A stretch of DNA of 24,464 bases from DATAYF01 sp036272735 (GTDB lineage Bacteria; Chloroflexota; Ktedonobacteria; Ktedonobacterales; Ktedonobacteraceae): contig DATAYF010000561.1 in assembly GCA_036272735.1 (NCBI GenBank), positions 1 through 24,464 of the forward strand. The letters run 5' to 3'. Made by a program: the position numbers and the translations under genes. The notes beneath the pieces were generated by a model. The model searched no databases and was not told the DNA's origin. It saw only the letters and a list, made by a program, of their open reading frames with translations. Below are positions 15,428-22,384 of this stretch, piece by piece; position 1 is the stretch's first letter; each line of letters begins with the position of its first letter.

Positions 15428-15461
15428 TGTGGTTTGCTAACGCACCATCACATTAACCCTG
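15419..15461. terminator. 13-bp perfect hairpin between convergent genes
   Basis: CAGGGTTAATGTG (15419-15431) and CACATTAACCCTG (15449-15461) are exact complements around a 17-base loop. The stop codon of the transducer (15425-15427) lies in the left arm and that of the methyltransferase (15453-15455, minus strand) in the right arm. It likely acts on both transcripts. No T-run follows. Confidence 0.65.
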
Positions 15462-16298
15462 TGAGCGCCTCTGGCGCATGGCTTCGTAGAGGATAATACC
15501 GCTTGCCATCGCAGCATTCAACGATTCCACATGGTTAGCAAGAGGAATGGTCACGGAGAGCGTAGCGAGTGAGCGCGCCTCGGCTGAAGGACCATGCGCC
15601 TCGTTACCGATAATCAGCACAAACGGACGCGTAAAGTCCTGTGCATAGTACAGGTGCGAACTTCCCGCTTCAGCCAACAATACGCATGGTTCAGCACCAC
15701 AGTGTTCGCTGATACGCTGCTCAATCGTTGACCACGGAAGCTCGGCCTCCACAGGCAAGGCGATATGCGCCCCGGCGGCAGCACGCACCACCTTGGGGCT
15801 CAAATAATCCACACAATTGCCCGTCAATAGCACACCTGCGACATCAGCAGCCAGCGCCGTGCGCAAAATCGTTCCCATATTACCAGGGTCAGCAAGATCA
15901 TCCAGCACAAGCAGCGCAGGACGTGCAACGTCTTGCGCACGATGGGCACGTATGTCTCGCGCTGCAATATCGGTATGCGCCAGCACGCACACCACCCCCT
16001 GTGAGCTTTGCGCATCACTCAGCACCTCCATTACCCGCTCGCTCACCTCAAACAAACGATTACGCAGCAACGATGAGCTACGCAAAAGGCGCTGAAGCAA
16101 TTGTGCACCCTCGGCCGTACGCTGCATAAGTCCAGGCTCATAATACACCTCGCGCGGGTACAATCGCGCATCGAGAAGCACTTGTAGCAAATGTAGCCCT
16201 TCCATAAGAAAGAGACCGTTTTGGCGGCGTCCACGCGTGGAATGGAGGCGTTGAAGTGTACGAATACGTGGATTAGCTGGACTGGCAATCAACACCAT
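15453..16298 (-). CDS. TrmH/SpoU family RNA 2'-O-methyltransferase
   Basis: A 281-residue SPOUT-class methyltransferase that moves a methyl group from S-adenosylmethionine to a ribose 2'-OH, most likely in 23S rRNA. The N-terminal substrate-binding domain (about 1-110, with NPRIRTLQRLHSTRGRR and LFLMEGLHLL) precedes the knot domain. That carries all three motifs: DPGNMGTILRT (137-147), IIGNEAHGPS (229-238) and IPLANHVESLNAAMA (251-265). The layout is of the RlmB/TsnR/YsgA kind; the exact target base cannot be told. A GTG at 16307 gives three more residues, but GAGGGG sits 8 bases before ATG 16298. It lies just downstream of rplT on the same strand, a neighbourhood also seen in Bacillus (ysgA near rplT-pheS), separated here by a strong terminator. 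Confidence 0.93.
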   Translation of the reverse strand: MVLIASPANPRIRTLQRLHSTRGRRQNGLFLMEGLHLLQVLLDARLYPREVYYEPGLMQRTAEGAQLLQRLLRSSSLLRNRLFEVSERVMEVLSDAQSSQGVVCVLAHTDIAARDIRAHRAQDVARPALLVLDDLADPGNMGTILRTALAADVAGVLLTGNCVDYLSPKVVRAAAGAHIALPVEAELPWSTIEQRISEHCGAEPCVLLAEAGSSHLYYAQDFTRPFVLIIGNEAHGPSAEARSLATLSVTIPLANHVESLNAAMASGIILYEAMRQRRSQG

Positions 16299-16375
16299 CG
16301 ATTTCACCCCTCAATACATACTTGCGTCGAACGTTGGCGCTACGCACTCAGCTATTTACATAAACAGTACATAAC

Positions 16376-16409
16376 AAAACCAGGGCAACCTTGCGGCCAC
16401 CCTGGTTTT
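16376..16409 (-). terminator. intrinsic terminator of rpmI-rplT
   Basis: On the minus strand AAAACCAGGG (16409-16400) pairs with CCCTGGTTTT (16385-16376). The stem continues inward through G-U and C-G pairs to a GCAA tetraloop (GNRA type), 15 pairs in all, ending in four T's. It lies 28 bp past the rplT stop and before trmH, so trmH may have reduced or separate expression. Confidence 0.85.
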
Positions 16410-16437
16410 CCCTGTGTGTGCTCTCGATACAGCAGTA

Positions 16438-16797
16438 TTATGCTTTGGTGGCTTCCAGAGCAGTCTTCACAAGAGCACCGAAGGCGGCCTCATCGTTGAC
16501 CGCCATCTCAGCCAGAATCTTGCGATCCACCTCGATATTCGCCACGTGAATGGCATGCATCAGCTTACTATAAGATACACCATACATGTGAGCAGCCGCA
16601 TTAATACGCGTAATCCACAAACTGCGCATATCGCGCTTACGGGTTCGACGATCACGATACATGTAGGACATCGAGCGCATGACCGACTCGTGAGCGGGTC
16701 GGATCAAGCGGCGGCGCGTGCCACGGTGGCCTTCCGCAAACTGTAATATCTTTTTATGCTTCTTGTGCGCGGGAACTCCACGCTTTACTCTTGGCAT
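16438..16797 (-). CDS. rplT: 50S ribosomal protein bL20
   Basis: The 119-residue ribosomal protein bL20, which binds 23S rRNA and is needed early in assembly of the large subunit. The N-terminus MPRVKRGVPAHKKHKKIL is typical. Then come GHRGTRRRLIRPAHE, YMYRDRRTRKRDMRSLWITRINAAAH and the C-terminal YSKLMHAIHVANIEVDRKILAEMA. Full length, no insertion. The Ala-His-Glu-Ser-Val-Met stretch replaces the usual A-x-E-A-V in the long basic helix. It follows rpmI by 31 bp on the same strand and ends at a strong terminator. In many bacteria L20 represses this operon by binding the mRNA; a candidate leader structure lies upstream of rpmI. Confidence 0.98.
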   Translation of the reverse strand: MPRVKRGVPAHKKHKKILQFAEGHRGTRRRLIRPAHESVMRSMSYMYRDRRTRKRDMRSLWITRINAAAHMYGVSYSKLMHAIHVANIEVDRKILAEMAVNDEAAFGALVKTALEATKA

Positions 16798-16828
16798 AGT
16801 CTTCCTTCAATCCCTTCTTCGAACAAAC

Positions 16829-17032
16829 TTAGAACGCGTATGGCAGGAGACGCTTTATACGACGACGATCTCCAGCCGACAGTTCGTACAACTTATCCGC
16901 AGAACGGACAGCATGGGGTGACTTGTTGCGGCGCAGATGGCTAATGGCAATTTTACGGTGCAAGAATCTACCAGATGCTGTGACTTTGATACGTTTCGCA
17001 GTCGCTTTGTGTGTTTTTAGTTTCTGCTTCAT
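16829..17032 (-). CDS. rpmI: 50S ribosomal protein bL35
   Basis: The 67-residue ribosomal protein bL35 of the large subunit. The sequence begins MKQKLKTHKATAKRIKVTAS and carries the conserved GRFLHRKIAISHLRRNKS and LPYAF ending. Length is normal. The usual partner infC (initiation factor 3), which precedes rpmI in most bacteria, is not present upstream; a glycosyltransferase gene lies there, so rpmI-rplT has its own promoter. The upstream ribosome binding site is a weak purine run (AAGAAAGAAAG). Confidence 0.97.
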   Translation of the reverse strand: MKQKLKTHKATAKRIKVTASGRFLHRKIAISHLRRNKSPHAVRSADKLYELSAGDRRRIKRLLPYAF

Positions 17033-17059
17033 GATTGTTCTTTCTTTCTTCTGGCGAGG

Positions 17060-17083
17060 TTAAAAATGATTGAAACAGCTCAA
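17060..17083 (-). promoter_or_regulatory. leader hairpin with T-run upstream of rpmI
   Basis: On the minus strand GATTGA (17083-17078) and TCAATC (17071-17066) form a 6-bp stem, followed by ATTTTT (17065-17060). It sits in the roughly 110-base leader between the promoter and rpmI and looks like a weak attenuator. Control of rpmI-rplT by L20 through leader RNA is known in other bacteria, but this fold does not obviously match a known L20 leader. Confidence 0.35.
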
Positions 17084-17152
17084 TCCCAGAACTTGTTCCC
17101 TCACAGGCGCAGAGAAGCCATGGTCAGGAATCATCCCCCGCGTGCGACCACG

Positions 17153-17161
17153 ATTATAACA
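17153..17161 (-). promoter_or_regulatory. extended -10 promoter for rpmI-rplT
   Basis: The minus strand reads TGTTATAAT: a perfect TATAAT with an upstream TG, the extended -10 pattern. No clear -35 is present. Initiation near 17146 gives a leader of about 113 bases before the rpmI start. Confidence 0.6.
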
Positions 17162-17201
17162 TAACCATACGGACCGGCGCAATAGCCATAGGAGCAAAAA
17201 G

Positions 17202-18932
17202 TTACACAGCAACAGCACCACGCTTACGCTTATCAGCGGCAGCCCCGCGCGCACGTGTATGCCGCCACGTCGAAGTAAAGAACAACACCCAGCCCCACAC
17301 CACCAGCGGGAGGCCCACCGTCAGCAATGCCTGACCAGGCCAGACTGGTTGGAGCAACCAGCAATAATAGCCCAGCAAGGCACCAAGCGAAAGGAGCACA
17401 GTCAGATTTACCGTGCCGTCCCGTGCGCAACACAATGCCAGCGCCAACGACACCAGAACGTACCAGGGCCAATAAACTGGCATCAAGATCGCCAGCAGCA
17501 GGAAAATCCAGCACACACACCAGGCAAAAAGTCCAATAGTATTGGCAAACCAGAGCGAGAAGAGCAGGAAAATCCCCACCAGAGCCAGAGCGACCAACGT
17601 CCAATGTTGGGGCAGAAAAAGCCAGATGACGTTCGCAGGCAGGCGTACAGGCAGCGTTAAGACAGCGGCATCGAGCGAATTTATATTTGTATTCGGCCAG
17701 AACACATGCAACAGGTTAGCTTGTAAACCTGCCAACCCCATACCTTGCCAGTAGGGAACATACGCCAAAGTCACCATCAAAATCGTCACCAACCAGAAAA
17801 CCAACCACCAGGGAATTAACCTGGCAAGGCGCATCATGCGTGACTGTCTGATACACAAAAACAAAAAGAGCGGCAACACAACAAGACAGAATGGATTGAC
17901 CAGCACCGCCAGTATGCCAAATACCCAGGCCATCAACGAGGCATTATGCAAGAAGAACACCGCCGCCAAAAGTAAGAGGAGGATAACCAGTACTTCCTGA
18001 TGCATCACAAAAACGCTCAACAGCAGCACCACCGGGTTCCAGGCGTAGAGTAGTGTGCCTGAGATGCGGCGCTCAGGCTTTATTCGCGCCAGAATGTACC
18101 AGATTAAAAGCGTGTTGATGAGGTGAACGATCAGGCCAAGCCCACGGAAACCCAGTAGCAGATTAGCGATGCTATCGTGCGCGAATAATGCCACCAACAA
18201 GCTCAGATCAAGCCAGACCGGCCCATACAGAGCAGTGCCGGGAGGAACCGGCGCGCCAGTCGCCACCTGGTGCAGCATATCATGTCCAAATTGCTGGGGC
18301 AACACAACGTAGGGATTCACATGGTACAGTACAACCATACGGCCATACAAGCCATACGCCAACATATCTTGAGATAACGCGCTGAAATGCACAGGAATGC
18401 AGGCCAACGTGACCCCGAACAGAAGCGCAAAGAAAAGGATGAGCACGAAAAGCAGGCTAGTAACTACGCGTGAAGGGTGTACACGCGCCACCCGACCACC
18501 AACCCAGGCAGCCAGCAAATACACCAGAAAAGCTATACCTAATAGGAACAACTGGAGGTCTGGATTACCCAATCCAGGATGGGTCGGATCAAACCAGGGG
18601 ACAGAAGAGAGCCAATGCAGTCCCTGGGGAACATACGTCGTCCAGTCGAAAAGGGACAACCAGGGAAAAAGACCTGGCAACGCCTGCTGTAAAGGATCAT
18701 TCGCCACTTTCAACCCTGGTAAAAAAGGGAGGGCCAATAGTAGTATCCCTTCAAACAATAGACCCAAAATGCAGAGCAGAAGCAGACTCCCCCGGCCATC
18801 ACCAGCACGACGCTGAGCGGGCGAGGATGCTAAAGTAGAGGTTTGATGCCGCGCCGCAGCAGGAACTAGCGCGGCCGTCGTTCGCCGGTTACGTATGATA
18901 TCGGCAGGCAACCCTTGAGAGTTTTGTGGCAT
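17202..18932 (-). CDS. GT-C family membrane glycosyltransferase (MptB/GT87-like)
   Basis: A 576-residue polytopic membrane protein. After a 48-residue basic, Ala/Arg-rich cytoplasmic tail there are about 12-13 hydrophobic helices. The loop SQDMLAYGLYGRMVVLYHVNPYVV (its parts near residues 185-210) resembles the D-x-Y-x-Y-x-x-x-G-R ... N-P-Y signature of polyprenol-phosphate-mannose-dependent mannosyltransferases of the MptA/MptB and GT87 groups. The acidic residue in SQDML is the likely catalytic base, and YGPVWLDLSLL follows as in those families. The C-terminus is Lys/Arg-rich (AAADKRKRG). The start has GGAG five bases upstream. It would transfer a sugar from a lipid-linked donor on the outer membrane face; acceptor unknown. 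It is probably monocistronic, with its own TTGACA promoter. It is unrelated in sequence to the PIG-V-like enzyme at 7018. Confidence 0.72.
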   Translation of the reverse strand: MPQNSQGLPADIIRNRRTTAALVPAAARHQTSTLASSPAQRRAGDGRGSLLLLCILGLLFEGILLLALPFLPGLKVANDPLQQALPGLFPWLSLFDWTTYVPQGLHWLSSVPWFDPTHPGLGNPDLQLFLLGIAFLVYLLAAWVGGRVARVHPSRVVTSLLFVLILFFALLFGVTLACIPVHFSALSQDMLAYGLYGRMVVLYHVNPYVVLPQQFGHDMLHQVATGAPVPPGTALYGPVWLDLSLLVALFAHDSIANLLLGFRGLGLIVHLINTLLIWYILARIKPERRISGTLLYAWNPVVLLLSVFVMHQEVLVILLLLLAAVFFLHNASLMAWVFGILAVLVNPFCLVVLPLFLFLCIRQSRMMRLARLIPWWLVFWLVTILMVTLAYVPYWQGMGLAGLQANLLHVFWPNTNINSLDAAVLTLPVRLPANVIWLFLPQHWTLVALALVGIFLLFSLWFANTIGLFAWCVCWIFLLLAILMPVYWPWYVLVSLALALCCARDGTVNLTVLLSLGALLGYYCWLLQPVWPGQALLTVGLPLVVWGWVLFFTSTWRHTRARGAAADKRKRGAVAV

Positions 18933-19043
18933 AGGTGCTCCATCAAGCAGAAGTTGGGATGCGTCCTAGCATGCATTACCTCTTGAAAGCTAGCAGCGAT
19001 AGCCAGGCCATCACCATGCTACGAGCATCACGGTATACCTCTT

Positions 19044-19072
19044 AGTATGAGTCATATATTTATACCTGTCAA
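19044..19072 (-). promoter_or_regulatory. promoter of the GT-C glycosyltransferase
   Basis: The minus strand has a perfect TTGACA (19072-19067) and CATACT (19049-19044) with a 17-bp spacer. Initiation near 19037 leaves a leader of about 105 bases. The remainder of 18933-19130 is AT-rich with no gene. The insertion element begins just beyond it. Confidence 0.55.
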
Positions 19073-19129
19073 TAAAACCAGACCAACAGGGAAAAACCAC
19101 ATTTAATTAACCTGATGAGCACACATTTC

Positions 19130-20640
19130 TTTCTTCCCTCTCACCAGACTCCGCCTGCGGATGCCCCCACTTTCAAACGTGGGGAGGAAGCAGGCGTTCC
19201 TTGTGGGCGTGGGGCAGAGGGGGGCGAACGTTTCCGGTTTGCTGCTCTGCCCAAAGAATACCAACGTATGAAACAGACCATCATCGCCAAACTCAAGTTG
19301 CACACCACTGCCGAGCAGTTCGCCCAGCTTCGCCGCCTGCAGCTAGCCTATCGCGACGCGCTGAACTACGTCAGCCGCTACGCCTTCGCGCACGGCAAAA
19401 TGAGCAGCAAAAGGCGTTTGCAGGAGGGCACCTATGAAGCCATCCGAGTGTTCTACGCTCTGCCAGCGCAGATGGCCTGCTCTGTTCCTCGAAAGGCTGG
19501 GGGCAACCTACAAAGGTCTGTGGACCAAATACAAAAAGCATGCCGCTCGCCGCAAGGCTCGGAGGACCAGGAAACGGTACAAAGGACTCGATCAGCCGCC
19601 GCGCTACCTCTCTCCGACCGTGACCTATCAGCAAGGCCGGGACTACGGCTTCAAAAGCGAGCAGCGCGTCTCGGTCCTGACCCTCTCCGGTCGGCTGATC
19701 CTCTCCTACAGCGGCTACGCGTGCCACATGGCCCTCATCGGGAAGGGAGCCACCAGCGGCGCGGCACAACTGTGGTATGATCAGCGCAAGAAACGCTTCT
19801 CTCTGCTGGTGGCGCTCTCCCTGGACCTCCCCGATCCCGAGCCAGGGGACCTCCCCCAGGTGGTCGGGGTGGATGTCGGGCGACGCTAGCCTTCCGGTAA
19901 CCTCGACTCATTCTGCCTCGGGCGATCCCCTCTTCTTTTCGGGCAAACAGGCGGTCGCCCGAGCCGATCACTATGCCCGTCTGAGAAAACGACTGCAGCA
20001 GAAAGGCACTGAGCTGTTCCAGGCGCAAACTGCGCCAGATCGAGCAGCGAGAGAGACGGTTGAAAGCTGCAACCAACCATACCATTTCCACGTGCATCAT
20101 CCACAGGCACCCGGCGTCCCTCATCGGGCTGGAAGAGCTAACAGACATTCGAGAGCGCACCAGGCCGAAGAAGCACCGGCGCAAAAAGCCAGGCAAAGGC
20201 AGCGAGCCGGTCTCTGCCAAACAGCGCAGGGAAAACCAGCGGCGCTCCCAATGGTCCTTTGCCGAGCTGCAAGCCATGCTTGCCTATAAAGCGGTGCTCT
20301 CAGGCTCGATGGCCATCAAAGTCGATGCCGACTACAGCAGCCAGGCCTGCCCCAGGTGCGGGCACACCGCGCGGGCCAATCGGCCAGGGAAGGGCCTTGT
20401 GTTTGTCTGTCAGCACTGCCACTACACGCTCCATGCGGATCTGGTGGGGGCGAGGAATCTGGTGCTGCGAACGCTTCTGGTTCGGCAAGACCGGGCCAGA
20501 ACGGGGCTGTTGTCGGTAGCCCCCGATACGTCGGACAACGAAGCCAAAGCGGCACGCCTCTCGAGGTATGCCGAGTTGCGGTGGAGCCCAGGCGCAAGCC
20601 CCTCACTTCAGCGATGGGGTCACTGACTTATTCTTGTCCA
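19130..20640 (+). mobile_element. IS200/IS605-family TnpB-only element (IS1341 type), decayed
   Basis: A single-gene transposon remnant: a TnpB gene with no TnpA (Y1 transposase) beside it. The left end carries a nested palindrome (GCCTGC 19153-19158 with GCAGGC 19190-19195, enclosing CCCCAC and GTGGGG). A second stem follows in the 5' leader (GGGCAGAG 19212-19219 with CTCTGCCC 19245-19252). The right end, just past the tnpB stop, has a degraded CCCCTC...GATGGGG hairpin (about 20598-20621) of the sort that ends the guide (omega) RNA in this family. Both outer limits are estimates, since these elements make no target duplication. Base composition is more GC-rich than the AT-rich flanks, in line with transfer. 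Confidence 0.6.
19268..20626 (+). pseudogene. tnpB: TnpB (RuvC-like RNA-guided nuclease), frameshifted
   Basis: TnpB is the RNA-guided DNA nuclease of IS605-type elements and the ancestor of Cas12. Here the gene is spread over three frames and cannot make one protein. Segment 1 (from ATG 19268) starts MKQTIIAKLKLHTTAEQF and runs to YALPAQMACSVPR. A shift at the G5 run (19499-19503) leads to segment 2 (GATYKGLWTKYKKHA through VVGVDVGRR, stop near 19889). A second shift near 19888 leads to segment 3 (LPVTSTHSASGDPLF through RLRKRLQQKGT), and a third near 20010-20020 restores the first frame (KLRQIEQRERR to the end). Each fits one extra base. The RuvC residues survive in the pieces: Asp in GVDVG, Glu in IGLEEL, Asp in HADLVGARN, plus the zinc knuckles CPRCG and CQHCH. 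The first ATG is assumed. Confidence 0.85.
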
Positions 20641-20878
20641 GACTAAAGGAAGTACTGGTTTTGCCTTTAACCCATGATGGCACGAGGCATGAAGCGATTG
20701 AAGATATGGTCACGCTGCTGGTAGCAACGGGCAAGCGAGATCTGTTACTATTAGGATATACGTTTGCATCGCTGGTTTTTGAGGGAGAGGCTGAGCAGCA
20801 TGGCTCAGAGAGAGGTTCGATCAGATGTACGACCTGTTAGAAGGCTCCTGGGTCTACCGAGAAATCACCGAAAGCTGA
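20634..20878 (+). pseudogene. remnant of an Rpn/PD-(D/E)XK-like protein
   Basis: Directly after the TnpB right end a protein-like frame reads LKEVLVLPLTHDG, IEDMVTLLVATGKRDLLLLG and YTFASLVFEGEAEQ, then loses sense. In the next frame from 20801 it continues WLRERFDQMYDLLEGSWVYR to a TGA at 20876-20878. A single lost base near 20800 explains this. The pattern resembles the C-terminal helical part of Rpn/PD-(D/E)XK putative transposase-nucleases that are numerous in Ktedonobacteria. That is recollection, not a search. No start codon or nuclease core is present, and nothing matching the missing N-terminus is visible upstream of the element. Confidence 0.45.
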
Positions 20879-20992
20879 AGGGCCTTCTTAACAACTTGAA
20901 AACTCTTCAATGATGGCTCAAGGTTTCCGCTTTTCCGCTTTCTCATGGTATAAAAAGAATAGAGATACGAAACATAGTCCATCCCAACTCTA

Positions 20993-21021
20993 TTGTCAGG
21001 CATAGCGAATGATGCTATAAT
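20993..21021 (+). promoter_or_regulatory. sigma70 promoter of the rpsF-ssb-rpsR operon
   Basis: TTGTCA (20993-20998) and a perfect TATAAT (21016-21021) are spaced by 17 bp, the strongest promoter in the window. Initiation near 21028 gives a leader of about 230 bases before rpsF. The stretch before it (20879-20992) holds nothing recognisable. Confidence 0.8.
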
Positions 21022-21095
21022 AGCGTGGTCTTGTGAGCTTCCTTGGTGCATGCTCTTCAAGTCAAGAGAAGGCATAGCAGAGGAAGATGTAAGCG

Positions 21096-21160
21096 CCCAC
21101 GTTTAGCGTGGGACAATTTGTAATCAGGCCGCATACACAAAAGCGGCGTCTGTTAAACAG
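21096..21160 (+). promoter_or_regulatory. structured leader of rpsF, candidate S6:S18-type control region
   Basis: The long rpsF leader has three consecutive hairpins: CCCACG/CGTGGG with loop TTTAG (21096-21112), GCCGC/GCGGC with a 10-base A-rich loop (21128-21147), and CTGTT/AACAG (21150-21160). Many bacteria control rpsF-ssb-rpsR by an mRNA structure bound by the S6:S18 complex, marked by a CCG near a stem; here CCG is at 21129-21131. Assignment to that motif is inference. The first hairpin could instead be a leftover terminus of the neighbouring insertion element, since it resembles the CCCCAC/GTGGGG stem at its left end. Confidence 0.4.
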
Positions 21161-21260
21161 CATCAATCTTGCATTGGTGTTCCACTACTCTGGCAGTTCA
21201 AGGCTTCGGTAGATAGAGGCCCACTGACCAGATGCATACCCACAGGAAGGAGGTGGCTTC

Positions 21261-21878
21261 GTGACGAGAGATTACGAACTTGGGTTCATTCTCAACCCCG
21301 AAGTCAGCGAAGAGCAGATACGCACGACTGTAGAGCGTATCCAACAGATCGTCGCCAATCATGACGGTCAAACGGTAAAGGTAAACCAATGGGGGCGTCG
21401 TCGCCTGGCATATCCCATTGAGCGTCACCGCGACGGATTTTACATTTTTATCGACATGATTCTGACGCCAGAGACGGTTGCCGAAGTTGAGCGGACGCTT
21501 CAGGTTTCGGAAATAGTGCTGCGCTACATGACCAAGCGCCGCGATCCAAAGGCTGTGCAGAAAGAGCGCGAAGAGCGTGCCGCACGCGAGGAACGTGCTG
21601 CTATTGCTGCTGCTGAAGCCGCTGCAAATGCAGAGGCGCAGGCTGCCGCTGAGGCTACGGCGAATGCTGAAGCCGAAGCACAGGCCGTGCCCGTCGAAGG
21701 CGCAGAGGCACAGGTTACACCTGAGAGCACAGAGGTACCCGCCCAGACGGAGCAGCCAGCAGAAATCCCAGCTACTCCGGCTACTACCGAGAGTGAGGCC
21801 GAGCCACAAGAGGCTCCCGCTACCAGCGAGGGCGAGGCAAACAAGGCTCCAGAGTCGTCCGAATCTGTCGAAGCATAG
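21261..21878 (+). CDS. rpsF: 30S ribosomal protein bS6 with long C-terminal extension
   Basis: Ribosomal protein bS6 of the small subunit, which pairs with S18 on 16S rRNA. Residues 1-95 are a standard S6 domain: RDYELGFILNPEVSEEQI, WGRRRLAYPIERHRDGFYIF and VERTLQVSEIVLRYMTKR. Residues 96-205 are an extension unlike ordinary S6. First comes a charged helix-like stretch (KEREERAAREERAA), then Ala/Glu-rich repeats (AAEAAANAEAQAAAEATANA) and finally a Pro/Thr/Glu/Ser-rich acidic tail. Total 205 residues, about twice the usual. GTG is the start, preceded by a perfect AAGGAGGTG six bases upstream. It is first in the operon with ssb and rpsR. The frame is open throughout, so the tail is real unless processed. 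Confidence 0.95.
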   Translation: MTRDYELGFILNPEVSEEQIRTTVERIQQIVANHDGQTVKVNQWGRRRLAYPIERHRDGFYIFIDMILTPETVAEVERTLQVSEIVLRYMTKRRDPKAVQKEREERAAREERAAIAAAEAAANAEAQAAAEATANAEAEAQAVPVEGAEAQVTPESTEVPAQTEQPAEIPATPATTESEAEPQEAPATSEGEANKAPESSESVEA

Positions 21879-21963
21879 TTGTTTAACATTAGGGGACATT
21901 CGTCTTATCTCCAAGATAAATAGAGTCGGGGCAACATCACATCATACGAAAGGATGTCGCGCA

Positions 21964-22365
21964 ATGAATAAAATCATGTTGATTGGAAATTTAGGGAAAG
22001 ACCCCGATATGAGTTACACCAATAGCGGGACGGCGGTCACAAAATTTACTCTGGCCGTCAATCGCCGTAAGAAATCTCCAACAGGCGAGCGACAAGAAGA
22101 AACCGAATGGTTTAACATTGTCGCCTGGCAACAGCTTGCGGAAACGTGTAACAATTATCTACACAAAGGTATGAAGGTGTATATCGAAGGACGCCTCCAG
22201 CAGCGTAAGTATCAAGCGCAAGATGGTACGCAACGCACTGCGGTTGAGGTTATTGCCAACGATATGGAAATGCTCACACCGAAAGGACAGCAAGATTCAG
22301 CGCCTCGTAGCGATGAGAATTTCCTGGATGACTCACTTGGAGATTTAGACGAACACCCCTTCTAA
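21964..22365 (+). CDS. ssb: single-stranded DNA-binding protein
   Basis: A 133-residue single-stranded DNA-binding protein used in replication, repair and recombination. The OB fold is complete: MNKIMLIGNLGKDPDMSYTN, VTKFTLAVNRRKK, TEWFNIVAWQQLAETCNNYL, GMKVYIEGRLQQRKYQ. The glycine-rich linker common in larger SSBs is almost absent. The acidic tip that recruits partner proteins is kept as DLDEHPF, where the usual end is DDDIPF. The frame is open further upstream inside rpsF, but ATG 21964, with AAAGGA in front, is the start. It sits between rpsF and rpsR, the typical order. Confidence 0.96.
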   Translation: MNKIMLIGNLGKDPDMSYTNSGTAVTKFTLAVNRRKKSPTGERQEETEWFNIVAWQQLAETCNNYLHKGMKVYIEGRLQQRKYQAQDGTQRTAVEVIANDMEMLTPKGQQDSAPRSDENFLDDSLGDLDEHPF

Positions 22366-22384
22366 AGGTTGAAGGAGAAAATCC

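Noticed and set aside
19371..19769. Minus-strand ORF inside the TnpB region
   Set aside because: It is the antisense shadow of TnpB coding sequence, whose plus-strand reading matches the family across frames.
20568..20840. Single ORF starting inside the TnpB 3' end and running into the Rpn-like piece
   Set aside because: Its first part is out of frame with TnpB and is just the right-end DNA; only the portion from about 20634 looks like protein, so it is listed as a remnant.
21577..21963. Long N-terminal extension of ssb overlapping rpsF
   Set aside because: The upstream frame is basic, Leu/Arg/Pro-rich shadow sequence of the rpsF tail; ATG 21964 with AAAGGA begins a perfect SSB N-terminus.
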